Shown piece after piece: positions 1-7,833 of a stretch of 64,000 nt of DNA. Origin of the DNA: Shewanella profunda (GTDB taxonomy: Bacteria; Pseudomonadota; Gammaproteobacteria; Enterobacterales; Shewanellaceae). The notes below the pieces were generated by a model. That model had not been told where the DNA came from and did not search any database. It saw only the letters and a list, made by a program, of their open reading frames with translations. Location of the stretch: NCBI RefSeq assembly GCF_023283765.1, contig NZ_JAKILG010000015.1:28575-92574 (forward strand). The letters are read 5' to 3'. Positions within the stretch are counted from its first letter, which is position 1. Every line of letters begins with the position of its first letter. The position numbers and the translations under genes are program-made.

Positions 1-363
1 AAATTTAACCTCTAATTGCCAATCAGGAATCACCATCTCCGAAGGCTGCCAGCTATCATCGACCCACTCATAGATTAAGCCTGGATCTTCCTCTGCATTG
101 ACTAACAAACGGCGACCATCTTTCAATACAAGCGTGTAATCAAGACCCTGAGCATCAACACTCTCTATATCCCCCAAGACAGCGTGATAAATGCTCGAAA
201 TGGCTCCAGTCGCTTTCACGGCATCGATATTTTCTGCCCCACTGTAAAATCTTAATGCCCCATTGGTAGTGGGTTTATGAAATATAAACTCTTCAGTAAC
301 GCCCACAACGATCGACGGATCAAGTTCATACCAAGCGGGTATCCATAATGCGTTAATTGTCAT
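1..363 (-). CDS. Hypothetical protein, 3' end outside window
   Basis: An open frame runs on the minus strand from an ATG at 361-363 to the window edge without a stop (121 codons visible). It begins MTINALWIPAWYELDP and includes VKATGAISSIYHAV and VLKDGRRLLVNAEEDPG. An AGGAT ribosome-binding site lies about 9 bases upstream of the ATG. The protein is acidic and soluble-looking, with no signal peptide and no motif I recognise. It is divergent from ovoA, with 272 bp between them. I assign no function. Confidence 0.6.
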   Translation of the reverse strand, partial: MTINALWIPAWYELDPSIVVGVTEEFIFHKPTTNGALRFYSGAENIDAVKATGAISSIYHAVLGDIESVDAQGLDYTLVLKDGRRLLVNAEEDPGLIYEWVDDSWQPSEMVIPDWQLEVKF

Positions 364-635
364 CCCGTTATATCCTGCATAATAATTTTACGGACGGGTT
401 CATTCTGCCTTAACCTCGACAGAGAAAATACAGCTATGGGATAAAATAATTTTTATCCCACCCAGATGGATTTACACCTAGAGCACAGTCAAAGTGATCC
501 TAAATTTTGTACTGGCGTATATAGCCAAACTATCTACAACTGCAGAATTTAACAAAAGTGTTGATATTGCTTTGGTATAGTTGAGTCATTGCCGAGCTTG
601 CATTGCAGGCCAATAAATATGGAGTTGCTTACCCT

Positions 636-2750
636 ATGGATAAGCCTAAAACGCAAAACCCTCAAACACTTAAGCTCACGGGTGACAACGAGCTGCAAAA
701 ACGCCAAGAGCTTAAGCAATACTTGAACCAAACATGGGCATTGTATGAGTCTCTATTTGAGCTTATTCAACAGGATAATGCCTACTACTTGAAAGCCGAA
801 CCACTGCGCCATCCACTCATCTTTTACTTTGGTCACACTGCCACTTTCTACATCAATAAACTCAAACTCGGCAAATATCTCGATAAGCGTATTAACGACC
901 ATTTTGAATCTATGTTCGCCATTGGTGTCGATGAAATGTCTTGGGATGATCTCAATGACACCCATTACCAATGGCCAAGTGTGTCCGAGGTTCGCCAATA
1001 TCGCCAACTGGTTAACACTGTCGTTAATCAGTTTATCGACACTATGCCACTCTCTCTACCGATCACCCAAACGTGCCCAGCTTGGGTCATTCTTATGGGG
1101 ATAGAGCATGAGCGTATTCATTTAGAAACCTCATCGGTCATTATTCGCCAACTCCCCCTAGAGGAAGTTGCATCGATGCCACTCTGGCCCGAGTGTCAGG
1201 ACACAGGAACGGCACAATGCAACCAGTTAATCGCCGTCGCAGGTAAAAAAGTCACCCTAGGCAAAAAAGAGCAAGACCAAACCTATGGTTGGGATAATGA
1301 ATACGGCAATAAAACCTTCAAGGTTGCCGATTTTAAGGCCTCAAAGTTTCTAGTCTCGAATCAAGAATATCTTGCCTTCGTTGAAGCGGGTGGATATCAA
1401 ACACCCAATTATTGGAATGAAGAAGGTCAGGCTTGGCTCGGCTATACGCAGGCAAACATGCCGCGATTTTGGCGATTACGTGAAGGTAAATGGTGGCAGC
1501 GTAATTTAGCCTCAGAAATCCCCCTTCCATTAAACTGGCCAGTGGAAGTCAATCAACTCGAAGCCAAAGCCTTTTGTAACTGGAAATCCCAGCAAAACCA
1601 TAGCAACATTCGCCTATTAACCGAAGCCGAATGGTATATTCTTCGGGAAAACATTCCTACCGATGCACCCGAATGGAGCGAGGTGCCAGCCAATATTGCT
1701 TTGGCTTATTACGCTTCTTCTTGCCCCGTTAATCGCTTCGAACATAATGGCTTTTTCGATATTATCGGTAATGTTTGGCAATGGACAGAAACTGCAATCG
1801 ATGGTTTTAACGGCTTTGCCGTGCATCCACTATACGATGACTTTTCCACTCCGACATTCGATGGCAAGCATAATCTCATCAAGGGTGGCTCGTGGATTTC
1901 TACTGGTAATGAGGCCATCGCCTCATCACGCTATGCATTTCGTCGACATTTTTATCAACATGCGGGATTCCGCTATGTTGAATCCTTACAAAATCCAGCC
2001 CTAATGACAGAGGTTAATGTGTACGAAACCGATGAACTGATTTCCCAATACCTTGAGTTTCACTATGGTGCCGAATATTTTGGTGTAGCTAATTTCTGTG
2101 TTAATGGCGTACAGCAAGCTCTAGCTGAAATTCAACTCACGCATACAGCAAAAGCCTTAGATATTGGTTGCTCCGTTGGCCGTGCCAGCTTTGAACTGGC
2201 AAAAGTGTTTGAGCATGTCGATGGCATCGATTTCTCGGCGCGTTTTATTCAACAGGCCTATGCGTTGACCGAACAAGGCGAAAAGCGCTACACCATCCGC
2301 ACAGAGGGAGACTTACTGGAGTTTAAGAGTGCTAGCCTAGCTCGTCTAGGTTATAGCGAAGAGGCTAAAAAAGTCAGCTTTATGCAAGGCGACGCCTGTA
2401 ATTTAAAACCTATCTACACAGGTTACGATTTGGTTTACGCCTCGAATCTTATCGATAGATTAAATGACCCTAAGCACTTTTTACTCAGTATTGGTCAGCG
2501 GATTAATCAAGGTGGATACCTTGTTATTGCCTCACCGTATACCTGGCTTGAGGATTACACACCAAAGGATAAATGGCTGGGAGGGATCAAAATGAAGGGC
2601 GAAAACTTCACCACCTTGGATGGCTTGACCGAAACCTTAATCGGCCAATTTGAGCTAGTTGCAGTCAAAGAGATCCCTTTTGTGATCCGTGAAACTAAAC
2701 GTAAATTCCAACATTCGATTTCGGAAATGACCATTTGGCGTAAGCGTTAA
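636..2750 (+). CDS. ovoA: OvoA: 5-histidylcysteine sulfoxide synthase / mercaptohistidine N-methyltransferase
   Basis: First enzyme of ovothiol biosynthesis: a non-haem iron sulfoxide synthase joins cysteine to C5 of histidine, and in this family a C-terminal domain N-methylates the product. The 704-aa protein shows the three expected parts: an N-terminal DinB-like helical domain with the iron-binding HX3HXE motif (HERIHLE); a central FGE-sulfatase-type domain (YGWDNEYG, GNVWQW, GGSW, RRHFYQHAGFR); and a C-terminal class I methyltransferase (ALDIGCSVG, QGDA, NLIDRL). I start at ATG 636, preceded by GGAG at 621-624; an upstream TTG at 603 would add 11 residues without support. It stands alone, with a hairpin after the stop. 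The length matches full three-domain OvoA, so it should be functional. Confidence 0.93.
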   Translation: MDKPKTQNPQTLKLTGDNELQKRQELKQYLNQTWALYESLFELIQQDNAYYLKAEPLRHPLIFYFGHTATFYINKLKLGKYLDKRINDHFESMFAIGVDEMSWDDLNDTHYQWPSVSEVRQYRQLVNTVVNQFIDTMPLSLPITQTCPAWVILMGIEHERIHLETSSVIIRQLPLEEVASMPLWPECQDTGTAQCNQLIAVAGKKVTLGKKEQDQTYGWDNEYGNKTFKVADFKASKFLVSNQEYLAFVEAGGYQTPNYWNEEGQAWLGYTQANMPRFWRLREGKWWQRNLASEIPLPLNWPVEVNQLEAKAFCNWKSQQNHSNIRLLTEAEWYILRENIPTDAPEWSEVPANIALAYYASSCPVNRFEHNGFFDIIGNVWQWTETAIDGFNGFAVHPLYDDFSTPTFDGKHNLIKGGSWISTGNEAIASSRYAFRRHFYQHAGFRYVESLQNPALMTEVNVYETDELISQYLEFHYGAEYFGVANFCVNGVQQALAEIQLTHTAKALDIGCSVGRASFELAKVFEHVDGIDFSARFIQQAYALTEQGEKRYTIRTEGDLLEFKSASLARLGYSEEAKKVSFMQGDACNLKPIYTGYDLVYASNLIDRLNDPKHFLLSIGQRINQGGYLVIASPYTWLEDYTPKDKWLGGIKMKGENFTTLDGLTETLIGQFELVAVKEIPFVIRETKRKFQHSISEMTIWRKR

Positions 2751-2793
2751 TCCCCGTTAAATAGATGAACAAAGCATCCATAAAAAACGCGCC

Positions 2794-2817
2794 CCGCCAG
2801 AAACCCACTTCTGGCGG
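2794..2817 (+). terminator. Hairpin after ovoA
   Basis: CCGCCAGAA (2794-2802) can pair with TTCTGGCGG (2809-2817) across a 6-base loop. No T-run follows on the plus strand, but on the minus strand the stem is followed by T residues (plus-strand AAAAAA at 2782-2787), so its direction as a terminator is uncertain. Confidence 0.45.
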
Positions 2818-2917
2818 CTATACCATCTGCCCCGCTACGAAGTAAACATACAAATAATGTATGGAAATTTATTAACTATGCATATAAATTCATCTTCAAC
2901 CCATTTACAGAGGATCT

Positions 2918-3232
2918 ATGATGAGTTTAATCGAGCAAGTGTCAGTATCTAAAAAAGCCAATATCTACTTTGATGGTAAGGTTGCTAGTCGAAGTGTATT
3001 TTTTGCCGATGGCAGTAAGCAAACCTTAGGTGTTGTATTACCTGGAGAATATGAGTTTTCAACTTCTCAAGGTGAAATAATGGAAGTCACCAGCGGCCGT
3101 TTTGAAGTATTACTACCAGAAAGCTCGGTATGGCAGGAGTTTAGTGAAGGTACTCAATTTGAACTCGCCGCGAATGTCAGCTTTAAAATCCGCAACACAG
3201 CTATCGCAGAGTATTGTTGCAGCTACCTCTAA
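2918..3232 (+). CDS. ppnP: Pyrimidine/purine nucleoside phosphorylase PpnP
   Basis: PpnP (formerly YaiE/DUF1255) phosphorolyses purine and pyrimidine nucleosides to free base and ribose-1-phosphate in the cytoplasm. The 104-aa protein is a single small cupin. It aligns by eye with E. coli YaiE, notably YFDGKVASR near the N-terminus, [24 protein letters not shown] and the C-terminal CCSYL (E. coli CRYL). The start is ATG 2918, or the adjacent ATG 2921, behind AGAGGA. It is monocistronic, with no partner gene nearby. The length is normal for the family (about 94-105 aa). Confidence 0.9.
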   Translation: MMSLIEQVSVSKKANIYFDGKVASRSVFFADGSKQTLGVVLPGEYEFSTSQGEIMEVTSGRFEVLLPESSVWQEFSEGTQFELAANVSFKIRNTAIAEYCCSYL

Positions 3233-3471
3233 CGATAAAATTTGATTAAGTGATAGTGCAATAAGCGCTTAAATTTCAATCGATAATAGAATGCTCACAG
3301 TGAAATTTCATCTCAACACTGTGGGTATTTTGCCCCGCCGAACTATTTATCCATCAGAGTGTTTTATCCATCTGACTTTTATCAATCGGGCTGCTGTATG
3401 GAGCAGACTGCTAATCTCACGATTTAAAACCCATAAATCGAGTGCTTCAAAATCGCCGATAAAAACATCAC

Positions 3472-3486
3472 TAGACGACCGGTCTA
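3472..3486. promoter_or_regulatory. NemR-type operator upstream of the TetR gene
   Basis: TAGACGACCGGTCTA is a 15-bp near-palindrome (TAGAC N5 GTCTA) ending 21 bp before the TetR start. The E. coli NemR box is TAGACC N4 GGTCTA, so this is a close relative. An almost identical copy lies before yqhD at 4199-4213. Its position suggests autorepression. Confidence 0.75.
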
Positions 3487-3507
3487 ATTTAACCTATGAT
3501 CTGTACC

Positions 3508-4104
3508 ATGAAAACAGAAACTCAATCCACTCGCCAACATATCCTTGATATCGGTTACACACTGATAGTTAGAAAGGGCTTTTCTAGCGTTGGCTTAGCG
3601 CAACTGCTACAAGCAGCACAAGTCCCTAAGGGCTCGTTTTATCACTACTTTAAATCTAAAGAACAATTTGGGGAGGCACTGCTGACAGGTTACTTCGAGC
3701 AGTATCAAGCCAAACTCGACGAACTCTTTAGCAATAATCAACTCACAGGTTTTGAGCGCCAAATGCACTACTGGCAGAAATGGTTACATGTGCAAAGCGA
3801 TACCTGTGTCGATCAAAAATGTCTAGTGGTGAAACTCAGCGCTGAAGTTGCCGATCTATCCGAAGCTATGCGCCTTGTTCTATTAAAAGGCTCCACCAGT
3901 ATCATAGATAGACTCACGGACGGTATCAGAAGTGGGATTCTTGATGGATCAATTCGCGAACAAGATCCGCAAACAACGGCTGAGATGCTTTACCACATGT
4001 GGTTAGGCGCAAGCTTGATGAATAAATTAGGTCACAGCACTTGCGCACTCGAACGCGCACTGGCAACGACCGAGTCCACCCTCAAATCCGCACAGAAGTT
4101 TTGA
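3508..4104 (+). CDS. nemR: NemR-like TetR repressor (electrophile-responsive)
   Basis: 198-aa TetR-family repressor closest by eye to E. coli NemR, which senses bleach, quinones and methylglyoxal through a reactive cysteine and controls detoxification enzymes. The HTH region carries VPKGSFYHYFKSKEQFG, nearly identical to NemR. The C-terminal half has CLVVKLSAEVADLSEAMR, in which Cys105 aligns with the NemR redox cysteine (Cys106); a second cysteine, Cys100, is nearby. I chose ATG 3508 over 3496 because the N-terminus then matches NemR in length; neither start has a good ribosome site. Matching operators stand before this gene and before yqhD, so it probably represses both. Naming is by similarity only. 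Confidence 0.82.
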   Translation: MKTETQSTRQHILDIGYTLIVRKGFSSVGLAQLLQAAQVPKGSFYHYFKSKEQFGEALLTGYFEQYQAKLDELFSNNQLTGFERQMHYWQKWLHVQSDTCVDQKCLVVKLSAEVADLSEAMRLVLLKGSTSIIDRLTDGIRSGILDGSIREQDPQTTAEMLYHMWLGASLMNKLGHSTCALERALATTESTLKSAQKF

Positions 4105-4198
4105 GTATCTCCCTAACAATAGCAATTAAATCCTAGGGATATTGCATTGGTTGGTGAGCAAGGGGTTGTGCTTTGTTTTTTATTTTACGTCTCAAATA

Positions 4199-4213
4199 TA
4201 GACGACTGGTCTA
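4199..4213. promoter_or_regulatory. NemR-type operator upstream of yqhD
   Basis: TAGACGACTGGTCTA differs at one position from the site at 3472-3486. It lies 46 bp before the yqhD ATG, where it could block a promoter. Two near-identical palindromes flanking the regulator gene strongly suggest one regulon. Confidence 0.75.
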
Positions 4214-4259
4214 TTTATAAAGGCCAACATATTCACCTAGTAACAGGATAAATATCACT

Positions 4260-5417
4260 ATGCTCAATTTTAACTATTACAACCCCACCCGCATCCGTTT
4301 TGGTAAAGACACTATCGCCGAAATCGACTCATTAGTGCCGAACGATGCCAAAGTAATGATCCTCTTCGGCGGCAGCAGTGCTAGGAAAACAGGCACGTTA
4401 GACGAAGTTAAACAATCACTTGGCAATCGTTTCGTCGTAGAGTTCGATGGCATTGAGCCTAACCCAACCTATGAAACCTTAATGAAAGCCGTTGCCCAAG
4501 TGCGCGAACAGAATATCGACTTCCTCCTCGCGGTTGGCGGCGGTTCGGTCATCGACGGCACTAAATTTGTTGCCGCTGCAGCGGTGTTCGAAGGTGAACC
4601 TTGGGACATTCTCACTAGCTGGGGCGCAAAAGTAACTCAAGCCATGCCTTTTGGCTCAGTGTTAACCTTACCTGCGACCGGTTCCGAGATGAACAATGCC
4701 AGCGTAGTGACCCGCAAATCACTGCAAGCCAAGCTGCCATTCCGTAATGATTTGGTTTATCCACAATTCTCAATACTCGATCCAACGAAAACCTTCACTC
4801 TGCCAGAACGCCAAGTAGCCAACGGTGTAGTCGATGCTTTTGTGCATATCACAGAGCAATACCTGACTTACCCAGTTAACGCCGCCGTTCAGGACAGATT
4901 TGCCGAAGGTCTATTGCAAACCTTGATTGAGCTTGGCCCACAGGTACTGGTTCAACCAGAAGACTACGACATTCGCGCTAACTTAATGTGGGTTGCCACT
5001 ATGGCACTCAATGGCACGATTGGCGCAGGTGTTCCACATGACTGGGCAACCCATATGATTGGCCATGAACTGACTGCACTTTACGATATCGACCATGCAC
5101 GTACACTGGCAATCATTCTGCCTGCCCTGCTGCAATGTACAAAAGTGGCCAAACGCGAAAAGTTACTCCAATACGCAGACCGAGTGTGGCATATCAATAC
5201 AGGTACAGATGACGAACGTATCAATGCTGCCATTGCAAAAACTAAGGCTTTCTTCGAAGCCATGGGCATAGCGACACATTTATCTGCCTATGATCTCGAT
5301 GCTAGCCACGTAGAAACTGTCGTAAAACAGCTTGAACTGCACGGCATGGTCGCTCTCGGTGAGCACGGCAATATTGACCCAGCCATGAGTCGTGATATTT
5401 TGACCTTAGCCCTATAA
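4260..5417 (+). CDS. yqhD: YqhD-type NADPH-dependent aldehyde reductase / iron-group alcohol dehydrogenase
   Basis: 385-aa cytoplasmic alcohol dehydrogenase of the iron-dependent family, closely resembling E. coli YqhD. YqhD reduces short-chain and lipid-peroxidation aldehydes (butanal, acrolein, methylglyoxal) with NADPH. Visible landmarks are the cofactor loop VGGGSVIDGTKF, LPATGSEMN, the metal ligands in DAFVHITEQY and HMIGHELTALYDIDHARTLAI, and VPHDWATH. The start at 4260 lies behind AACAGGATAAATATC. It is preceded by the TAGAC-type operator and followed by DJ-1 and GST genes, consistent with aldehyde or electrophile detoxification under the NemR-like repressor. Length is normal (E. coli 387 aa). 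Confidence 0.92.
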   Translation: MLNFNYYNPTRIRFGKDTIAEIDSLVPNDAKVMILFGGSSARKTGTLDEVKQSLGNRFVVEFDGIEPNPTYETLMKAVAQVREQNIDFLLAVGGGSVIDGTKFVAAAAVFEGEPWDILTSWGAKVTQAMPFGSVLTLPATGSEMNNASVVTRKSLQAKLPFRNDLVYPQFSILDPTKTFTLPERQVANGVVDAFVHITEQYLTYPVNAAVQDRFAEGLLQTLIELGPQVLVQPEDYDIRANLMWVATMALNGTIGAGVPHDWATHMIGHELTALYDIDHARTLAIILPALLQCTKVAKREKLLQYADRVWHINTGTDDERINAAIAKTKAFFEAMGIATHLSAYDLDASHVETVVKQLELHGMVALGEHGNIDPAMSRDILTLAL

Positions 5418-5440
5418 CGTCAAACTGTATCCTGATTGTG

Positions 5441-5487
5441 TATACCCAAACAACCTGAAGATGCAGGATTCAGGTAGCTTGGGTATA
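5441..5487. repeat. Intergenic hairpin repeat (copy A)
   Basis: A 47-bp inverted repeat: TATACCCAA (5441-5449) pairs with TTGGGTATA (5479-5487), and inside it ACCTGAA (5453-5459) pairs with TTCAGGT (5469-5475), leaving a 3x3 internal loop and a 9-base apex. The left 33 bp recur with one mismatch at 12413-12445. It sits between yqhD and the DJ-1 gene and may affect transcript processing or termination. Confidence 0.75.
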
Positions 5488-5532
5488 AACCCAAAGCTCA
5501 CACATATTGATGTGAGCAACTTAGGTAAAGGT

Positions 5533-6225
5533 ATGAAAATGAATATATTAATGGTACTCACGTCACATGATAAACTCGGCGATACAGGCTTAAAAACCGG
5601 CTTTTGGCTCGAAGAATTCGCCTCACCTTTTTATACTTTTAAAGATAAAGGTTTTCACATTACCTTAGCCTCGCCACTGGGCGGCCAGCCACCGCTCGAT
5701 CCTAAAAGTGATGAGCCAGACTTTCAGACCGAAGCCACAGCACGCTTCAGTAAAGATCTTGAAGCCCAAGAACAACTTGCCAATACCACTCGCTTAAGTG
5801 AAATCAATGCCGCCGATTATGATGCGGTTTTCTATCCGGGCGGCCACGGTCCATTGTGGGATCTTGCCGAAGATAAACATTCTATCGCCTTGATCGAGCA
5901 TTTTTATCAAGCCAATAAACCCCTAGGGCTCGTATGTCATGCGCCAGCTGCATTGCTGCATCCTAAAGCAAGTGATGGTAAGCCATTGGTCAGCGGCAAG
6001 CGCGTTACCGGTTTCAGCAACTCTGAAGAAGAAGCCGTGCAACTCACTGATGTAGTGCCATTTTTGGTTGAAGACATGCTGCAGAAAAATGGTGGCAATT
6101 ATGTCAAAGGTGATGATTGGACAAGTTTTGTCGTCGCCGATGCACACTTGATCACAGGCCAAAATCCGGGATCATCCGAAGCCGTGGCTGAAGCCATAGT
6201 CGCTCAACTCAATGCGAGAGGCTAA
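5533..6225 (+). CDS. DJ-1/PfpI family protein (type 1 glutamine amidotransferase-like)
   Basis: 230-aa member of the DJ-1/PfpI superfamily, of the HchA/Hsp31-like branch; relatives act as glyoxalase III or chaperones. The nucleophile elbow is visible as GLVCHAPAAL (Cys135), after YPGGHGPLWDL; ASPLGGQPPLDPKSD and FWLEEFASPFYTF near the N-terminus are typical of this branch. I start at ATG 5533, with AGG about 7 bases upstream, rather than the longer frame from 5461, because the upstream stretch is the hairpin repeat. Its place between yqhD and a GST, behind a NemR-like regulator, fits methylglyoxal/glyoxal detoxification. The exact enzymatic activity is not shown by sequence. Confidence 0.85.
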   Translation: MKMNILMVLTSHDKLGDTGLKTGFWLEEFASPFYTFKDKGFHITLASPLGGQPPLDPKSDEPDFQTEATARFSKDLEAQEQLANTTRLSEINAADYDAVFYPGGHGPLWDLAEDKHSIALIEHFYQANKPLGLVCHAPAALLHPKASDGKPLVSGKRVTGFSNSEEEAVQLTDVVPFLVEDMLQKNGGNYVKGDDWTSFVVADAHLITGQNPGSSEAVAEAIVAQLNARG

Positions 6226-6290
6226 GCACCAAATTACGCAACACATCAAATAAAGACAAGCGTGCTAGTGTGCTCACTGCGTTAGCAATA

Positions 6291-6317
6291 GCTATCGCAC
6301 CATAATGGTGCGATAGC
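6291..6317. repeat. Perfect 13-bp inverted repeat upstream of GST gene
   Basis: GCTATCGCACCAT (6291-6303) and ATGGTGCGATAGC (6305-6317) are perfect inverted arms around one base, followed by nine A residues. It lies 38 bp before the GST start. It could be an operator, a terminator for minus-strand transcription, or an mRNA 5' hairpin. Confidence 0.6.
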
Positions 6318-6354
6318 AAAAAAAAATGCACTCTCAGAGTAGAAAGGGAAAACA

Positions 6355-6981
6355 ATGATCACCTTGCACCATCTCAATAAATCACGCTCTAAACGTATCA
6401 TCTGGTTGCTAGAGGAACTCGGTCAACCTTATGAAATTAAGAGTTATCAACGTGATAGCCAGACTTTCCTCGCGCCACCGGAACTTAAGCAAATTCATCC
6501 GTTAGGCAAATCACCCGTTATCGAAATAGACGGCCAAATGATCGCCGAATCGGGCGCGATCACTGAATATCTGATTGAAAAATATGCGGCAGATACTTTA
6601 GCACCAGCAAGAGACAGCGCAGACTATGTCAGCTATCTGCAATGGCTGCACTTTGCCGAAAGCTCGGCCATGCTGCCTTTGTTACTGCGTATGTTCGTGC
6701 AAAAAGATGGCTGTAAAACCAATTTCCTTGAAGGTTATGCGGCGACTGAAGTCAGTAAAATTAGCCACTACTTCAATGATATGTTAGCAGGCAAAACCTA
6801 TCTTGTTGCAGACAAGCTCACAGGTGCGGATATTATGATGTCCTTCGTGGTAGAGCTACTGACTAACAGTGGCGATCTCGTGAAATTTGAACATATTCAA
6901 CGCTATGCTACTCAATTATCCCAACATAGTGCTTGGAATAAGGCAAACCAAATAGAGCAGAGTCTCGATATTAGCCTATAA
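6355..6981 (+). CDS. Glutathione S-transferase family protein
   Basis: 208-aa cytosolic GST-fold protein. The N-terminal thioredoxin-like domain begins MITLHHLNKSRSKRIIWLLEELGQPYE and contains the cis-Pro/glutathione-site segment LGKSPVIEIDG followed by AESGAITEYL. The C-terminal all-helical domain ends at residue 208. The start follows a strong AGAAAGGGAAAACA ribosome site. It is probably part of the electrophile-defence cluster, conjugating glutathione to toxic electrophiles, though many members of this family have unknown substrates. A terminator hairpin follows immediately. Confidence 0.87.
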   Translation: MITLHHLNKSRSKRIIWLLEELGQPYEIKSYQRDSQTFLAPPELKQIHPLGKSPVIEIDGQMIAESGAITEYLIEKYAADTLAPARDSADYVSYLQWLHFAESSAMLPLLLRMFVQKDGCKTNFLEGYAATEVSKISHYFNDMLAGKTYLVADKLTGADIMMSFVVELLTNSGDLVKFEHIQRYATQLSQHSAWNKANQIEQSLDISL

Positions 6982-6992
6982 AATACCAGTAG

Positions 6993-7018
6993 AATTCAGG
7001 CCTATAAGGGCCTGAATT
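6993..7018 (+). terminator. Terminator after GST gene
   Basis: AATTCAGGCC (6993-7002) pairs with GGCCTGAATT (7009-7018) around a 6-base loop, 12 bp after the GST stop, and is followed by ATCTTTCT. The structure fits a rho-independent terminator, though the T-run is short. Confidence 0.7.
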
Positions 7019-7176
7019 ATCTTTCTACCATCCCCTTTTCGATAATCATCTCAGCCCAAATATTTGTCAGTCCTAGGCAAATTCACCTCACTACTTGGCG
7101 AAATAAACACCATGATTTTTGATAAAAAAGGGGCTAATCTTGATTAACTTTATCTGTACGTCACAAGGACTTTAGC

Positions 7177-7713
7177 ATGCGCGCATTCACACTCATCGGC
7201 TTATTGCTGCTCAGCATGCAGGCACAGGCCACGATTTATAAATGGGTTGATAAGGATGGTAAAGTCCACTACTCAGATGAGCCCAGAGCCAATGCAGAAG
7301 TCGTTGAACTAAATGAAAAAACACTCAACCAAATCGCCTTACCTCCCGTAAAAATAGCATCAGATAATAACAATCAAGTGATTGAAGACATTCAGTATCA
7401 AATCAACATCATCTCTCCGGAAGAAGAAGCCACAGTTAGAGATAATAATGGGGATTTTGAAGTGGTTGCGACTGTCAGTCCAGAAATAAAAAGCCAATTC
7501 CTAATGCAGTTAAAACTCAATGGCAACGTAGTTGGCCCACCTCAAGTTGGCGGTAGATTTAAATTGACTAACGTTGATAGAGGCGAATATACCCTAGTCG
7601 TCGATGCCATGACTCAAAACGGCAAAGTCTTTGCATCAAGCTCACCAAGAAAGATATTTCTTCATCAAGCGGCGATGAGCAAGACCCCAAAGAAACAACC
7701 AAAATCCGATTAA
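7177..7713 (+). CDS. DUF4124 domain-containing exported protein
   Basis: 178-aa protein with an N-terminal signal peptide (MRAFTLIGLLLLSMQAQA) followed directly by the DUF4124 core YKWVDKDGKVHYSDEP. The middle and C-terminus (NIISPEEEATVRDNNGDFEVVATVSPE, VVGPPQVGGRFKLTNVDRGEYTL) look like an Ig-like beta domain. It is predicted to be periplasmic. No enzymatic motif is visible. The gene lies just upstream of glnL on the same strand, but a 120-bp gap with an NtrC box separates them, so co-transcription is not required. Function unknown. Confidence 0.82.
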   Translation: MRAFTLIGLLLLSMQAQATIYKWVDKDGKVHYSDEPRANAEVVELNEKTLNQIALPPVKIASDNNNQVIEDIQYQINIISPEEEATVRDNNGDFEVVATVSPEIKSQFLMQLKLNGNVVGPPQVGGRFKLTNVDRGEYTLVVDAMTQNGKVFASSSPRKIFLHQAAMSKTPKKQPKSD

Positions 7714-7782
7714 AACATATAATAACAATGGATTAGGTTATTCATGGTAAGTTAAACCGTTTGATGAAGTCGAGTTGCAGCT

Positions 7783-7799
7783 TGCACCAAATCGGTGCA
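7783..7799. promoter_or_regulatory. NtrC (GlnG) binding site before glnL
   Basis: TGCACCAAATCGGTGCA is a near-perfect dyad matching the NtrC consensus TGCACC N5 GGTGCA, 34 bp before the glnL ATG. A partial second copy (GGGGTGCA) follows at about 7804-7811. In enterics NtrC represses glnL from such a site, so autoregulation is likely. Confidence 0.78.
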
Positions 7800-7833
7800 T
7801 CATGGGGTGCAACCCTATTTTTAGGAACGGTCA

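Noticed and set aside
3291..3548. 85-aa plus-strand frame before the nemR-like gene
   Set aside because: It overlaps the operator and the start of the TetR gene, has no homology features and no ribosome site.
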